This document shows, in pieces, positions 52,369-63,196 of a DNA stretch of 64,000 nt. The number at the start of each line of letters is the position of its first letter. Position 1 is the first letter of the stretch. Origin of the DNA: Nocardiopsis sp. N85 (lineage in GTDB: Bacteria > Actinomycetota > Actinomycetes > Streptosporangiales > Streptosporangiaceae); assembly GCF_028882275.1 (NCBI RefSeq), contig NZ_JARBUT010000014.1, positions 107,590 through 171,589 of the forward strand, in the 5' to 3' direction. The position numbers and the translations under genes are program-made. The notes beneath the pieces were generated by a model. That model was not told the DNA's origin. It ran no database searches and was given only the letters and a program-made list of their open reading frames with translations.

Positions 52369-53766
52369 ATGGTGCGAGGTTCGGACTTCCTGCAACTCGA
52401 CCCGAGCGACATCCCCCGGGGCGGGCGGACGGAGTGGCTCGTCGACGCGCTGCGCTCGGCGATCGCCGGGGACGTCCTCCCCGTCGGTACCCGGCTGCCG
52501 CCCACCCGGGCGTTCGCCGCGGAACTCGGGCTGGCCCGCGGCACCGTCGTCGAGGCCTATCAGCGGCTGACCGAGCAGGGCCTGCTCAGCGCCGCCCGGG
52601 GCGCGGGCACCGTGGTGGCGGCCCGGCCGGTGAGGTCCCCCGCCCCGGCCCCGGCCTCCGGGGTCTGGGAGCCGACGGTGTTCGACGGTGACGTCATCGA
52701 CCTGGCCACCGGCATCCCCGACCTGGCCGCCTTCCCCCGCGCCGCCTGGCTGCGGGCCGAACGCGAGGTGCTGTCCGGCGCGGACACCCGGTCACTCGGG
52801 TACGCCCCGCCGCAGGGGACCCCGGAGTTGCGCGCCGAACTCTCGGCGTGGCTGGCGCGCTCGCGGGGTGTGCGCGCCGCACCGGAGCGGATCGTGATCA
52901 CCGCCGGTGTCACCGGCGCCCTGAGCATCCTGGCGCGGGTCCTACGGAACCGGGGACGGACGACGATCGCCCGGGAGGATCCCGGCGCGGACGGCAACCG
53001 CGCGATCCTGGACCATTGGACGCGCTCCACCGTCCCCGTCCGGGTGGACGCCGACGGCATCGACACCGCGGCGCTGGCGGCGACCGGCGCCCGCGTCGTC
53101 CTGGTGACTCCGGCCCACCAGTTCCCGACCGGGGTGGTGCTGTCCCCGGAGCGCCGTCGCGCCCTCGTGGACTGGGCGCGCGAACGCGACGGCCTGGTCA
53201 TCGAGGACGACTACGACGCCGAGTACCGCTACGACCGCTCCCCGGTGTCCGCCCTGCACGGTCTGGACCCGAGCCGGGTCGCCTACACCTCCAGCCTGTC
53301 CAAGACCCTGGCCCCCGCGTTGCGCTCCGGCTGGCTGGTCCCGCCCGCCCACCTGCTGGAAGAGGTCGTGGAGGCGAGATGGGCCGTGGACCTGGGTTCG
53401 CCGTCCCTTCCGCAACTGGCGCTGGCCGCGCTGCTGCGCGACGGGACGATCGCCCGCCACCTGCGCACCATGCGGTCCCGCCACCGGGTCCGGCGGGACG
53501 CCGCCGTGGCCGCGGTGCGCGAACACCTGCCCGGCTGTCCGGTCCTCGGGGTGGCCGCCGGGCTCCATCTGCTGGTGCTGCTGCCCCCCGACCTCGACGA
53601 CCGGGAGGCGGCCGCCCGCGCCGAACGGGTCGGGGTGGCGGTGCAGCCGCTGTCGCGGCACCGCACCGTCCCCGGCCCGCCCGGACTGGTCATCGCCTAC
53701 GCGGGACAGGGACCGGCGCGGTTGCGCGAGGCGATCGCCCGGATGGGTGCGGCGATCCGCCTGTGA
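52369..53766 (+). CDS. MocR-type regulator (GntR HTH + aminotransferase)
   Basis: 465 residues: GntR winged helix (about 18-85, PPTRAFAAELGLARGTVVEAYQRL) joined to a fold-type I aminotransferase-like domain. The PLP lysine lies in TSSLSKTLAPALRSGWLV and the Asp in IEDDYDAEYR. In related proteins PLP or its amino acid adduct alters DNA binding. ATG 52369 after AGGGGGAA. Confidence 0.92.
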   Translation: MVRGSDFLQLDPSDIPRGGRTEWLVDALRSAIAGDVLPVGTRLPPTRAFAAELGLARGTVVEAYQRLTEQGLLSAARGAGTVVAARPVRSPAPAPASGVWEPTVFDGDVIDLATGIPDLAAFPRAAWLRAEREVLSGADTRSLGYAPPQGTPELRAELSAWLARSRGVRAAPERIVITAGVTGALSILARVLRNRGRTTIAREDPGADGNRAILDHWTRSTVPVRVDADGIDTAALAATGARVVLVTPAHQFPTGVVLSPERRRALVDWARERDGLVIEDDYDAEYRYDRSPVSALHGLDPSRVAYTSSLSKTLAPALRSGWLVPPAHLLEEVVEARWAVDLGSPSLPQLALAALLRDGTIARHLRTMRSRHRVRRDAAVAAVREHLPGCPVLGVAAGLHLLVLLPPDLDDREAAARAERVGVAVQPLSRHRTVPGPPGLVIAYAGQGPARLREAIARMGAAIRL

Positions 53767-53772
53767 ACCCGG

Positions 53773-54957
53773 TCAGGCGACCCCGCTGGTCTCCCGGACG
53801 GAGGTCGCCGTCGCGCGGTCGCGGTCCAGGAATCCGGCGGTCACCGCGACCCCCAGCCCGGCCACCGCCAGGACGGCCCCGATCGCGGCCGGGGAGGCCA
53901 GTCCGAGCCCGGCGGAGATGCCCACCCCGCCCAGCCAGGCCCCGCCCGCGTTGGCCAGGTTGAACGCCGAGTGGTTGGCCGCCGACGCCAGGGTCGGCGC
54001 GGCGCCCGCCTTGTTCATCACCAGCAGCTGCAACGGGGTGGTCACCCCGAACCCGACCGCGCCCAGCACCACCACCGACGCCATCGCGGTCCACGGGTTG
54101 TGCACGGTGAGCGTGAACAGGGCCAGCACCACCGCCAGCGAACCGAGTGCGATGTAGATGGTGGGCCGCAGGGCCCGGTCGGCCAGGGGGCCGACGATCA
54201 GCGAACCCAGGGTCATACCGATGCCGAACAGCGCCAGTACGACCGTCACGCCCCGATCGCCCAACCCGGCGAGTTCGGTCATCATCGGCGCGATGTAGCT
54301 GTACACGGCGAACACCCCGGCGAACCCGAACACCGCCGCCAGCAGCCCGAGCAGCACCTGGGTGTTCCCGAGCGCCCGCACCTCCGGCATCAACCGGCCG
54401 CTGCCGGTGCGCGCCAGCCGGGGCACGAACACGGCGATGCCCGCCATGGCCAGCACCGCGATCACGGTGACCACCAGGAAGGCGGCCCGCCATCCCAGTT
54501 CCTGACCGAGCAGGGTGCCCACGGGGACGCCGATGATGTTGGCGACGGTCAGCCCCAGGAACATGCGGGCCACGGCGCGGCCCTGACGGGCGGGCCCCGC
54601 CATCTGGGCGGCGGCCAACGCGCCCGCGCCGAAGAACGCGCCGTGCGGCAGGCCGGCCACCACCCGGGAGACGAACACGGTCTCGTAGGTGGGCGCCAGG
54701 ACCGTGGCCAGGTTGCCCACGGCGAACAGGCCCATGAAGAGGATGAGGACGTGCTTGCGCGGCAGCCGAGTGGCCATCGCGGTGAGCAGCGGGGCGCCGA
54801 CGACGACCCCGAGGGCGTAGGCGGAGATGAGGTACCCGGCGGAGGAGATGCTCACGCCCAGCCCCTCGGCGACCTCCGGGAGCAGGCCCATGATGACGAA
54901 TTCGGTGGTTCCGAGGGCGAAGGCGCCCACGGCGAGCGCGAGCAGGGCCAAAGGCAT
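53773..54957 (-). CDS. MFS (DHA1) efflux transporter
   Basis: 394 residues with about twelve helices; motif GAPLLTAMATRLPRKHVLI is the loop 2-3 signature and TTEFVIMGLLPEVAEGLG typical of AraJ/Cml-like exporters. ATG 54957 with GAGAGG. Convergent with the MocR gene. Substrate unknown. Confidence 0.88.
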   Translation of the reverse strand: MPLALLALAVGAFALGTTEFVIMGLLPEVAEGLGVSISSAGYLISAYALGVVVGAPLLTAMATRLPRKHVLILFMGLFAVGNLATVLAPTYETVFVSRVVAGLPHGAFFGAGALAAAQMAGPARQGRAVARMFLGLTVANIIGVPVGTLLGQELGWRAAFLVVTVIAVLAMAGIAVFVPRLARTGSGRLMPEVRALGNTQVLLGLLAAVFGFAGVFAVYSYIAPMMTELAGLGDRGVTVVLALFGIGMTLGSLIVGPLADRALRPTIYIALGSLAVVLALFTLTVHNPWTAMASVVVLGAVGFGVTTPLQLLVMNKAGAAPTLASAANHSAFNLANAGGAWLGGVGISAGLGLASPAAIGAVLAVAGLGVAVTAGFLDRDRATATSVRETSGVA

Positions 54958-55507
54958 GGGAGAGCCTCTCAAGACGGCTGCGGAGTGGACCTGGGGGTGG
55001 TCGGGGACCGTGTACGGCCCCGCGCTCGGGCTCCATCGCCCGGGGACACCTCCACAACCGGCGCGGAGGGGTTTCTACTTCCCGGTAACCACCGTCCCCG
55101 TCGTGTGATGTCGGACTCGCCGGGTCACGGCCGCCCGGGTGGTCATCGCCACGCGGGTCGTGGAACGGGGGAGCGCAGGGCGCGGCCCGCCCTCTGTGGC
55201 CGTGAGAAGGGGCGGGCCGATCCCGGCGATCGTTTCCGAGCCGGTGGCCGGCGTCGATGGCGACATCACGGCCGGGTTCGAGACGGACCTGTCCCGGTGG
55301 ACTCGGGTGCCGACGGACCTCCCCCCTCACCCCGAAGGCCTCCCGGGTTCCGCCGTCCGGTGCGCCCGCCTCCTCGCCCGCCCACGACGGTTCCCGGCCC
55401 GAACGCACACCGCCCGCCGGGGGACCGGCGGGCGGGCGGATTCAGTGGATCCGTGTCGACACGTGCGCACCTGGGCGGGCCGGTGCGCGGGCCGACGGAT
55501 CAGGTCG
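54958..55507. other. Gene-free stretch between the MFS and GH16 genes
   Basis: About 550 bases; holds the MFS promoter side and the GH16 terminator. No convincing gene. Confidence 0.45.
55410..55435 (-). terminator. Hairpin after the GH16 gene
   Basis: CCGCCCGCCGG and its exact complement with a GGGA loop, about 75 bases past the stop. Confidence 0.6.
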
Positions 55508-56749
55508 TCAGGGCAGGTTCCAGCGTTGGACGGCGCTGCCGTCGCAGTTCGCGATCTCGGTGCGGGTCCCGTCGCTCTGCGTCCGTCCGACCGGTTGCAG
55601 ACAACGTCCCGACTGCGGGTTGCGCAGTGCCTGGGAACCGCTCACGTGGGTCCACCGCTGGGCGCCGGTCCCGTTGCAGGTCCACAACTGGACGCGGGTG
55701 CCCGCGCCGGTCGCGCCGCCCGCGACGTCCAGGCACTTGCCGAGGGCCCGGACCGTGCCGTCGGAGCCGACCGTCCACTGCTGGGCCTGGTTGCCGTTGC
55801 AGTTCGCCAGCTGGATGGGGGTGCCGTCGCCGGTCTGGGCGCCGGCGACGTCGAGGCAGATCCCGTTGGAGGCGGTGATGGTGCCCGTTCCGCCGCCGCC
55901 GGAACCGTCCAGTGAGTACACCCGGACGTAGTCCACGACCATCTGCTGGGGGAACTGCGTGCTTCCGTCCGGGTAGCCGGGCCAGTTCCCGCCGACCGCC
56001 ACGTTGAGGATCATGAAGAACGGCTGGTCGTACACCCACGGGTTCCCGCGGGTGTCGGCGGAGGTGTAGGTCTGGTAGGCGTTGCCGTTCACCGACCAGG
56101 TGACGGAGCCGGGTCGCCAGTCGACGGCGAAGGTGTGGAAGTCATCGGCGAACGACCATCCCTGCGGGTGCATGTAGGAGCCGGTGAGCGGGTTGCCACC
56201 GGAGTAGCCGGGCCCGTGGAGGCTGCCGTGCACCATGTGGGGTTCGCGGCCGATGTTCTCCATGATGTCGATCTCGCCGGAGTTCGGCCACGGAGTGTCG
56301 GGGAAACCGGAGCCCAGCATCCAGAACGCCGGCCAGATGCCCTGGCCCCGGGGGATCTTGATGCGGGCCTCGACCCGCCCGTACTGGGGCTGGACCTTGT
56401 TCTGGGTGGTCATGCGGGCCGAGGTGTAGGAGCCGTCGGCCTCCCGGCGCGCGGTGATGACCAGGTTGCCGTTGCCGTCCAGCGCGGAGTTGGCCCGGCT
56501 GTTCGTGTAGTTCTGGAGTTCGTTGTTGCCCCAGCCGTGATCGCCGGTCTCGTGGTTCCAGTTGGCGGCAGAGGGAGCGCTCCCAGAAGGACCGTTGAAC
56601 TCGTCGGACCAGACCAGCGTGGCCTGGGCGGCGGCTTCGGCCTCGGCGGGCGCGGGGGCGGCCGAGGAGGTGCCGGGCACCAGGAGGGCCAGCGCGGCGA
56701 CGGCGGCGGCCAGGGACAGGGGTGTGCGGAATCGATGTTCGGTGCGCAT
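55508..56749 (-). CDS. Secreted GH16 beta-glucanase with ricin-type lectin domain
   Basis: 413 residues: signal peptide (about 1-30), GH16 domain (about 45-280) with the catalytic pair Glu159 and Glu164 in SGEIDIMENIG, and a C-terminal ricin-B (CBM13) trefoil (about 288-413) with three Q-x-W motifs (QAQQW, AQRW, VQRW). Predicted to hydrolyse beta-1,3- or mixed-linked glucans outside the cell. A CebR-like box lies inside the coding sequence at 56572-56585. Confidence 0.93.
   Translation of the reverse strand: MRTEHRFRTPLSLAAAVAALALLVPGTSSAAPAPAEAEAAAQATLVWSDEFNGPSGSAPSAANWNHETGDHGWGNNELQNYTNSRANSALDGNGNLVITARREADGSYTSARMTTQNKVQPQYGRVEARIKIPRGQGIWPAFWMLGSGFPDTPWPNSGEIDIMENIGREPHMVHGSLHGPGYSGGNPLTGSYMHPQGWSFADDFHTFAVDWRPGSVTWSVNGNAYQTYTSADTRGNPWVYDQPFFMILNVAVGGNWPGYPDGSTQFPQQMVVDYVRVYSLDGSGGGGTGTITASNGICLDVAGAQTGDGTPIQLANCNGNQAQQWTVGSDGTVRALGKCLDVAGGATGAGTRVQLWTCNGTGAQRWTHVSGSQALRNPQSGRCLQPVGRTQSDGTRTEIANCDGSAVQRWNLP
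56572..56585. promoter_or_regulatory. CebR/CelR-like operator inside the GH16 gene
   Basis: AGGGAGCGCTCCCA matches the known cellulose-utilisation operator TGGGAGCGCTCCCA at 13 of 14 positions. It is about 165 bases inside the GH16 coding region, in the linker after the signal peptide. Confidence 0.6.
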
Positions 56750-57063
56750 GGGTGTACTCCGGGGGAGATCCCGCCCGTGGGCGGGGGACGGACGGAGCGG
56801 TCGCGCCGCCGGAATGACGGACGCGATCGTGACGACCGAGAGCAGTCGTCTGGTGACCCACTGAATCGTTTCGTTACTTTATGTCCGTTCAGTCAGGCTG
56901 GGCAAGAGGTGAGGCCCGATCTCTTTCGGTCCGCGTTCCCGGTCTGTTCGCCGTCCCATGGCCCCCACGCACGTGACAGGGGTGGAAGGCCTTTTTCGTC
57001 CCTCACGTCACTCAGGCCTCATTTCTCGTTCCCCGCCTCCGTCGCGCGGCGGCCAGTGCGGGT
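56750..57063. other. Upstream region of the GH16 gene
   Basis: About 310 bases to the end of the SIP pseudogene; contains the GH16 leader. No gene seen. Confidence 0.4.
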
Positions 57064-57591
57064 TCACCCCGGCGAACGCCCGACCTCGGGCACGTCGGCG
57101 GACTCGGGCACCTCCAACACCTCCGCTCGCGGATCCTCCGGGGCCTGCTCGACGATCGACGACAACGCCGGGACCGCGCTCTCGTCGCCCACCGACAGTT
57201 GCCGGTCGGCCCCCCGGGCGGGAGGTGGTAGGGCCCCTCGGTGAACAGGCCGAGTTCGTCACCCTCCCTTGCGCCCAAGGCCCAGGCCGGTGCGGGACCC
57301 GCGTCGCCGTGCACCGCGAACTCGATGTCCGGTTCCAGGCGCTCGGTGTCGAACCGGCGGGCGGTGTGGTTGCGGACGTGCGGCCGCTCGGCGATGGGCA
57401 TCAGGTGGTACTGCGCGGTCCAGCCGTTGTGCGCGGCGATGGGGACGCGCAGCCCCCGCCCCCTCACGCGCCAGGAACAGCCCGACGCGCTGATCCAGGC
57501 TCGGGAACGCGAAGTCCACGAGCTCCTCGCCGCCGACGGTGACGAAGCTCGGGCCGGTCCGCGCGGTGCGGACGACACGGACGCGGATCAT
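57064..57591 (-). pseudogene. Frameshifted siderophore-interacting protein (SIP) gene
   Basis: Family sequence is spread over two frames: the start (VRVVRTARTGPSFVTVGGEELVDFAFP) in one, the middle (HVRNHTARRFDTERLEPDIEF, VHGDAGPAPAWALGAREGD) in another, then GDESAVPALSSIVEQAPEDP back in the first, ending at 57064. At least two frameshifts and a short C-terminus, so it is not functional unless there are sequencing errors. SIPs reduce ferric siderophores with FAD/NAD(P)H. An intact iron box precedes it. Confidence 0.75.
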
Positions 57592-57678
57592 CGGGTGGCA
57601 CTCGGGGCGCGGATCCTCACGGGTCTCTCTTCCCGGGATGGGGTGGGAGCCGTGCGCCGCGAGGGCGCCCGAATGAAG

Positions 57679-57696
57679 TTAGGTTGGCCTAACCAA
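57679..57696 (-). promoter_or_regulatory. Iron box upstream of the SIP pseudogene
   Basis: TTAGGTTGGCCTAACCAA is a near-perfect IdeR/DmdR-type box, 88 bases upstream of the pseudogene ATG. Confidence 0.75.
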
Positions 57697-57912
57697 TTAA
57701 TGCCTCCAAGTTTGGGGAGGGCGCTCCGGGGAAGCGGTAGAGAACCCGTGGCGACAGTCGCCCTGAAAAGTGCCGAAAGGATTCCGAAACCGCGTCATAG
57801 GCGACTGACGCGAACGTGTTGAGGGTGAACCGAAAACCCGGATACTGCGTCAATTCGCACAACAGGTGCATCGCACGTCCGAGTCAGCCGTCCGCCTATG
57901 GAAGGACCGCAG

Positions 57913-58272
57913 ATGAGCGCTATTCCCGCCTCCGAACAGCCCTACCGGCGTCCCGTCGAACCCGCAGACCTCGTGGGCCGCTGGGTCCGCCTCGACCACG
58001 ACGCCTCCGTCGGGGTCCTCGACAACGCCCGACGCGAGACCGGGGCCACCGACTGGGAGTGGGATCTGCGCACCTCCGAAGGGACCGTCTCGGGAACGGG
58101 ACCCCTGGTCGCCCGGCCCCTGACCGACCCCTCCGGCCTGCGCTCCGCCCGCCGTCGACTGCGCGCGGTGCGGGCCGACCTCACCGAACTCGCTTCCCCC
58201 GACGACCCCGCCCTGGCACGCGCGACCGAGGACCTCGACCTTCTGGAACTGGAGGCCGCGGCCCTGCCCTGA
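57913..58272 (+). CDS. Hypothetical protein
   Basis: 119 residues: N-terminal RPVEPADLVGRWVRLDHDASVGVLDNARRETG region, then a charged, helical C-terminal half (RSARRRLRAVRADLTELASPDDPALARATEDLDLLELEA). ATG 57913 preferred, with GGAAGGA seven bases upstream. No family recognised. Confidence 0.6.
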   Translation: MSAIPASEQPYRRPVEPADLVGRWVRLDHDASVGVLDNARRETGATDWEWDLRTSEGTVSGTGPLVARPLTDPSGLRSARRRLRAVRADLTELASPDDPALARATEDLDLLELEAAALP

Positions 58273-58728
58273 CCGGGTGCCGCCCGCTCGGGAAAGGCTC
58301 TCTCCGGGCGGGCACCCGATCCCGACCCGAGAGGACGGGGCCGGCCGCACCCGGCCGCCCCGGACCCGGATCACCCGGACCGCGGACCCTCGAAGGGCGT
58401 CGGCCGGGCGGTGGACCCTCCGCATCGCGACACCCGCGCGGTCGCCTGCCCGGAGCCGACCAAGGGATGAGGACCTCCGCAGGGGCCAGAGGGATCGCAG
58501 TCGGTTCCGGACACCTGAAGTGTGCGCGGCCCTTTCCACTGTTCCCGGCCCATGCGCCTCGGTGGCCACGGATACGGTCGAGGCGCTTTCGGGGTTCTCC
58601 GTATCCATGACGACTGTCACGATCCCGGTTGCCCCTCCGTGACAACCCCCAGAGTGACCGGAGCGTCTCTGTCAGAGACGGTGTCCACACCGTCGTACGC
58701 GCCCGGTGCGCACGGCAGGGGGAGTGGG
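58273..58728. other. Gene-free stretch
   Basis: About 455 bases; contains the palindrome CGTCTCTG-T-CAGAGACG (58664-58680), 49 bases before the next start. Confidence 0.45.
58664..58680. promoter_or_regulatory. 17-bp palindrome CGTCTCTG-T-CAGAGACG
   Basis: Perfect 8-base arms around one T just upstream of a small membrane-protein gene; operator-like or a leader hairpin. Confidence 0.4.
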
Positions 58729-58920
58729 ATGGAGGGACGCAACGGCGTTCTCATGGAGACCGGGGCCTACTGGCTCTTCTACGTGGTCTCCGTTTGCGGC
58801 GCGCTGATGCACTGGAGGCAGGGCAACGAACTCCTCGCGGCGGTCTGCGGCGCAGCCGCGGTCCTGGCGGCCCTGCTCATCGCGAGCGGACACCGCGACA
58901 ACCTCGCCGCACCCCGATGA
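58729..58920 (+). CDS. Small two-helix membrane protein
   Basis: 63 residues with two hydrophobic helices (YWLFYVVSVCGALMHW and LLAAVCGAAAVLAALLIAS). ATG 58729 follows AGGGGGAG. No family recognised. Confidence 0.6.
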   Translation: MEGRNGVLMETGAYWLFYVVSVCGALMHWRQGNELLAAVCGAAAVLAALLIASGHRDNLAAPR

Positions 58921-59019
58921 GCGGCCTCGACCTCCCGGTCGCCCGTGGGGCGATCATCACCGCGTACACCGCCCCTCCCTGGGCGTTTGCCGACCGCGTG
59001 TCCGGATAGTCTTCCGGTT

Positions 59020-60243
<1,224 letters not shown>

Positions 60244-60657
60244 CACCCGCGATCCCGGCGGGGCCGGTGTTCGTGACGCGAACGCCGGCCCCGACCCGTC
60301 ACAGGGTCGACGATGCCCGTGCCGGCGCCGACGTTCCGGACCGGACCGTCCGTCGATGGGGCCTCCTGATCGAAAGGACGTCCGCCCCCGGGGCCGGGGG
60401 AGGACGTCTCACCGGCATCCTCATTCCGCCCACCAACGGCTCGATGACGAGGGTCTTCGGGGAGTGCCCCGATCGGCCCGGACGAACGCCGTGGCCGATC
60501 CCGGTCCGTGGGCCGACAAGGGACGGGAACGGCGTCGAGACCGGTGCCACCGCGCGCCTGGGGAGGGGTGTGCGATGCGGTGGGCGGTCGAGGGTCCCGG
60601 GCCCGGGATTCGGACCCGGTACCGGAAAACGTCGGTGGGCGCTGTCACGATCCACGC
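60244..60657. other. Intergenic region after mshC
   Basis: About 415 bases; mshC terminator at its left end, then no gene until 60658. Confidence 0.4.
60260..60292 (+). terminator. Hairpin after mshC
   Basis: GGGGCCGGTGTTCG against CGAACGCCGGCCCC (one G-U pair), 5-base loop, 17 bases past the stop. Confidence 0.65.
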
Positions 60658-61854
60658 ATGAGCACCGGAACCGACGTACTCACCGCCACCGACTGGAAGC
60701 GGACCTTTCACGCCTATGGTCTGGGCACCGACGTGCCCGGACATCTGGCACTCCTGCTCTCCGACGACCCTCGGGATCACGCCTCGGCCCTGGACCACCT
60801 CTACTCCGCGGTGATCCATCAGGGCAGTGTCTACTCGGCCACTGTTCCGGCCGCCCGATTCGTCGCGGGCGTTCTCGACCGGCCGGGGCTCGACACAGCG
60901 GCTCCCGATACCGACGCGACGGACGGCGGATCCTCTCCGTCTCTGCGGGTCCGCCTGCTCGCCTTCCTGCGCGACGCCGTAGAAGGCACCATCGGGTATC
61001 TGGAGACGCCCGTGCCTCCACTGCTCGACACGACCGAACGCGACCGGGTGTACACCGCGATGGGTTCCGACGACGAGGATGAGGCCATCGACATCTGGGA
61101 GGACGAATCCATCGACTCCCTCATGTACCACGAGGTGGGGGTCGCCATGCGCGAGGCGGCTCCGGAGCTGTACACGGCGGTGCGCCCCCATCTCACCCAC
61201 CCCGACGCGGCCACCCGTCGCCGGGCGGTGGAGGCGGCCGCCGCCATCGCCCGCCTGGGCGGCCTGGACCTCGACCTCTCCGGTGCCGCGGACATGGCCG
61301 AGACCCGAGACGAGGGCGCGGTCATCGTCCTGGCACTGGGGGAATCCGACGGGGACACCACCGAGTTCCTCGCCCATACCGACCCGGCGATCCGTGCCTG
61401 CGCCGCGCTCGCCCCCGGCCAACGTGAGAACCCGGCGGCACTCACCGAGCTACTGTCGGCCCTGCGCGATCCGGAGGAGGCCGACACGTGGTTCGAAGAC
61501 CGGCCCTCGTTCTTCGACCGCTACGGGACTGTGCGGTCCACCCTCCTACGCGAGGCCGCGCTCCGGGGCACACCGGATGACGCGGAGCGGATGCTTCCCG
61601 TGTTCCGTGGGTTGACGCCGTGCACCTCGGCTTCCACGGCCGACGCCGATCTGGGGCCGATGCTGGAGGCCGCGTTCCCGGATGGGCTTCCCGAAAACCT
61701 CACCGGTGCCCAACGGGAATACCTGCGGGCACTCGCAGACGGCGTCCTGCCATGGAAGGGCGCACAGGTCACGGCGTTCGCCGCTCTGCTGCGGAGGCTC
61801 GGTCTGCCCGCCGACCGGGAGGAATTGAGGGTTCTCGTCGGGGAGTGGGAATGA
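60658..61854 (+). CDS. HEAT-repeat-like hypothetical protein
   Basis: 398 residues rich in paired helices resembling HEAT/ARM repeats (AATRRRAVEAAAAIARLGG, LAHTDPAIRACAALAPGQ, GTVRSTLLREAALRGTPDDA). Acidic. Such scaffolds serve protein binding; no catalytic motif. ATG 60658. Its last 86 bases overlap the end of the HNH gene on the other strand. Confidence 0.7.
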   Translation: MSTGTDVLTATDWKRTFHAYGLGTDVPGHLALLLSDDPRDHASALDHLYSAVIHQGSVYSATVPAARFVAGVLDRPGLDTAAPDTDATDGGSSPSLRVRLLAFLRDAVEGTIGYLETPVPPLLDTTERDRVYTAMGSDDEDEAIDIWEDESIDSLMYHEVGVAMREAAPELYTAVRPHLTHPDAATRRRAVEAAAAIARLGGLDLDLSGAADMAETRDEGAVIVLALGESDGDTTEFLAHTDPAIRACAALAPGQRENPAALTELLSALRDPEEADTWFEDRPSFFDRYGTVRSTLLREAALRGTPDDAERMLPVFRGLTPCTSASTADADLGPMLEAAFPDGLPENLTGAQREYLRALADGVLPWKGAQVTAFAALLRRLGLPADREELRVLVGEWE

Positions 61855-63196
61855 GGGGCCCGGACACCGTCGGGCCTGGCCCGGATGGACGCCTGGTGGG
61901 CCGTCCGGACCAGTAGCGGTGTCGGTCCGTTTCCAGAGCGCGGCGGTGCTTGATGCGGTTGTGGGTCGAGCACAAGGGCTGGAGGTTGTCGGCGCGGGTG
62001 GGACCGCCCTGGAAGAACTCCGTGATGTGGTCGGCCTGGCACCAGCGCAGGGGCCGGTCGCACCCGTGGGGCCAAGCGCAGGTGGTGTGATTCGCGAACG
62101 CGGCCGCCCGTAGCCCGGGGGAGGCCAGTCTCCGGTTCTCTCCCACGTGGGTGACCACGCCGTCGGTGTTGGTGAACAGGGGCCTGATCACCGCTCGGGT
62201 CAGCCATTCGCGCAGGACCGAGACGGGCAGGACCTGGCCGGTGTCGGTGACCGGGGCCCCGGCGGTGGTGTCCCCGGCCAGCACGACATCGGGGACGGTG
62301 ATCTTCAGCCGTACCACCGGGGTGCCCGGGTCCGTGCAGGTGTGGTGGGTGTGGGCGACCTCGATGGCGGTGGTGAACGCCTCGTACAACCGTCGCGGTC
62401 GCGAATCCGCTCCGCCGGTGTCGTGGGGGGAGGTCTCCGGATCCGGGGGAGGGGTGTAGGAGTCCAGGCACGCCTGTATCAGGGCGCCGTCGGCGGCCGA
62501 TCCCCAGACCTGGAGCAGGAACGCTCCACGGGGGGTGATGTCCAGGCGGGCACCGCGTTGGGCGTGGGCTCGGGCGTGGTCGGTCTCCACGACGTCGGGC
62601 AGCAGGCGGGCCTGTAGACGGGTGGCGAACCGGCCGATCTGGGCCACCGAGAGCGCGCCGTTGTCGTTCTCCCGGGCGGTGAGGATGCCCGTCTCCATCA
62701 TCTGGCGCATCTGCCCGGCCGAGATCGGCTCGGTGTCGTCGGGGAAGGTGGCGCACTCCAGCGCTTGAACGGCCTTGTCGGTGGCCTTGACCACGGCCAC
62801 CGCCTCTCCCAGGGACAGGGCCCCGGTGTGGAAGGCGCGGTGGGTGGCGGGCAGGCGGTCGTGGTGGAAGGCCATGACCAGGTTCTGTAGGTCGGTGGCC
62901 CGGGAGGCGCTGATCCCGAAGGCGTGCACCATCCACTCTTTGAGGGTGCGATATCCGCACGCCTCGTCCAGGGTGCCGTCGGCTGCTGCTCGGGCCAGGG
63001 GGACGAGCATGGCCGCGATCATGGTGTCGATGTGCTGCCACACCCGGGTGACCTGGTCCAACAGCTCTGCTTCGTGCCCCGCCGGCACCGGTTCGGAGAA
63101 GGCCCGGGTGAGGGTGTCCACGGCGGCGGTCATCGCCGCATCGACCGGGGTGATCCCGGCCGGTGCGCGTGTGCGCTCTTGCGCGTGCTCCGTCAT
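61769..63196 (-). CDS. DUF222 / HNH endonuclease-like protein
   Basis: 475 residues: DUF222 domain (about 30-340) and a C-terminal HNH motif (GCDRPLRWCQADHITEFF...DNLQPLCSTHNRIKHR). These are abundant in actinobacteria and often linked to mobile or plasmid-derived regions; substrate unknown. ATG 63196 with GAGGG; TATAAA about 10 bases upstream hints at a short leader. Overlaps the HEAT-like gene by 86 bases tail-to-tail. Confidence 0.85.
   Translation of the reverse strand: MTEHAQERTRAPAGITPVDAAMTAAVDTLTRAFSEPVPAGHEAELLDQVTRVWQHIDTMIAAMLVPLARAAADGTLDEACGYRTLKEWMVHAFGISASRATDLQNLVMAFHHDRLPATHRAFHTGALSLGEAVAVVKATDKAVQALECATFPDDTEPISAGQMRQMMETGILTARENDNGALSVAQIGRFATRLQARLLPDVVETDHARAHAQRGARLDITPRGAFLLQVWGSAADGALIQACLDSYTPPPDPETSPHDTGGADSRPRRLYEAFTTAIEVAHTHHTCTDPGTPVVRLKITVPDVVLAGDTTAGAPVTDTGQVLPVSVLREWLTRAVIRPLFTNTDGVVTHVGENRRLASPGLRAAAFANHTTCAWPHGCDRPLRWCQADHITEFFQGGPTRADNLQPLCSTHNRIKHRRALETDRHRYWSGRPTRRPSGPGPTVSGPLIPTPRREPSIPPGRRADRASAAERRTP

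Noticed and set aside
53690..55408. 572-codon minus-strand frame overlapping the MFS gene
   Set aside because: Shifted-frame shadow of the MFS transporter; no hydrophobic segments or motifs.
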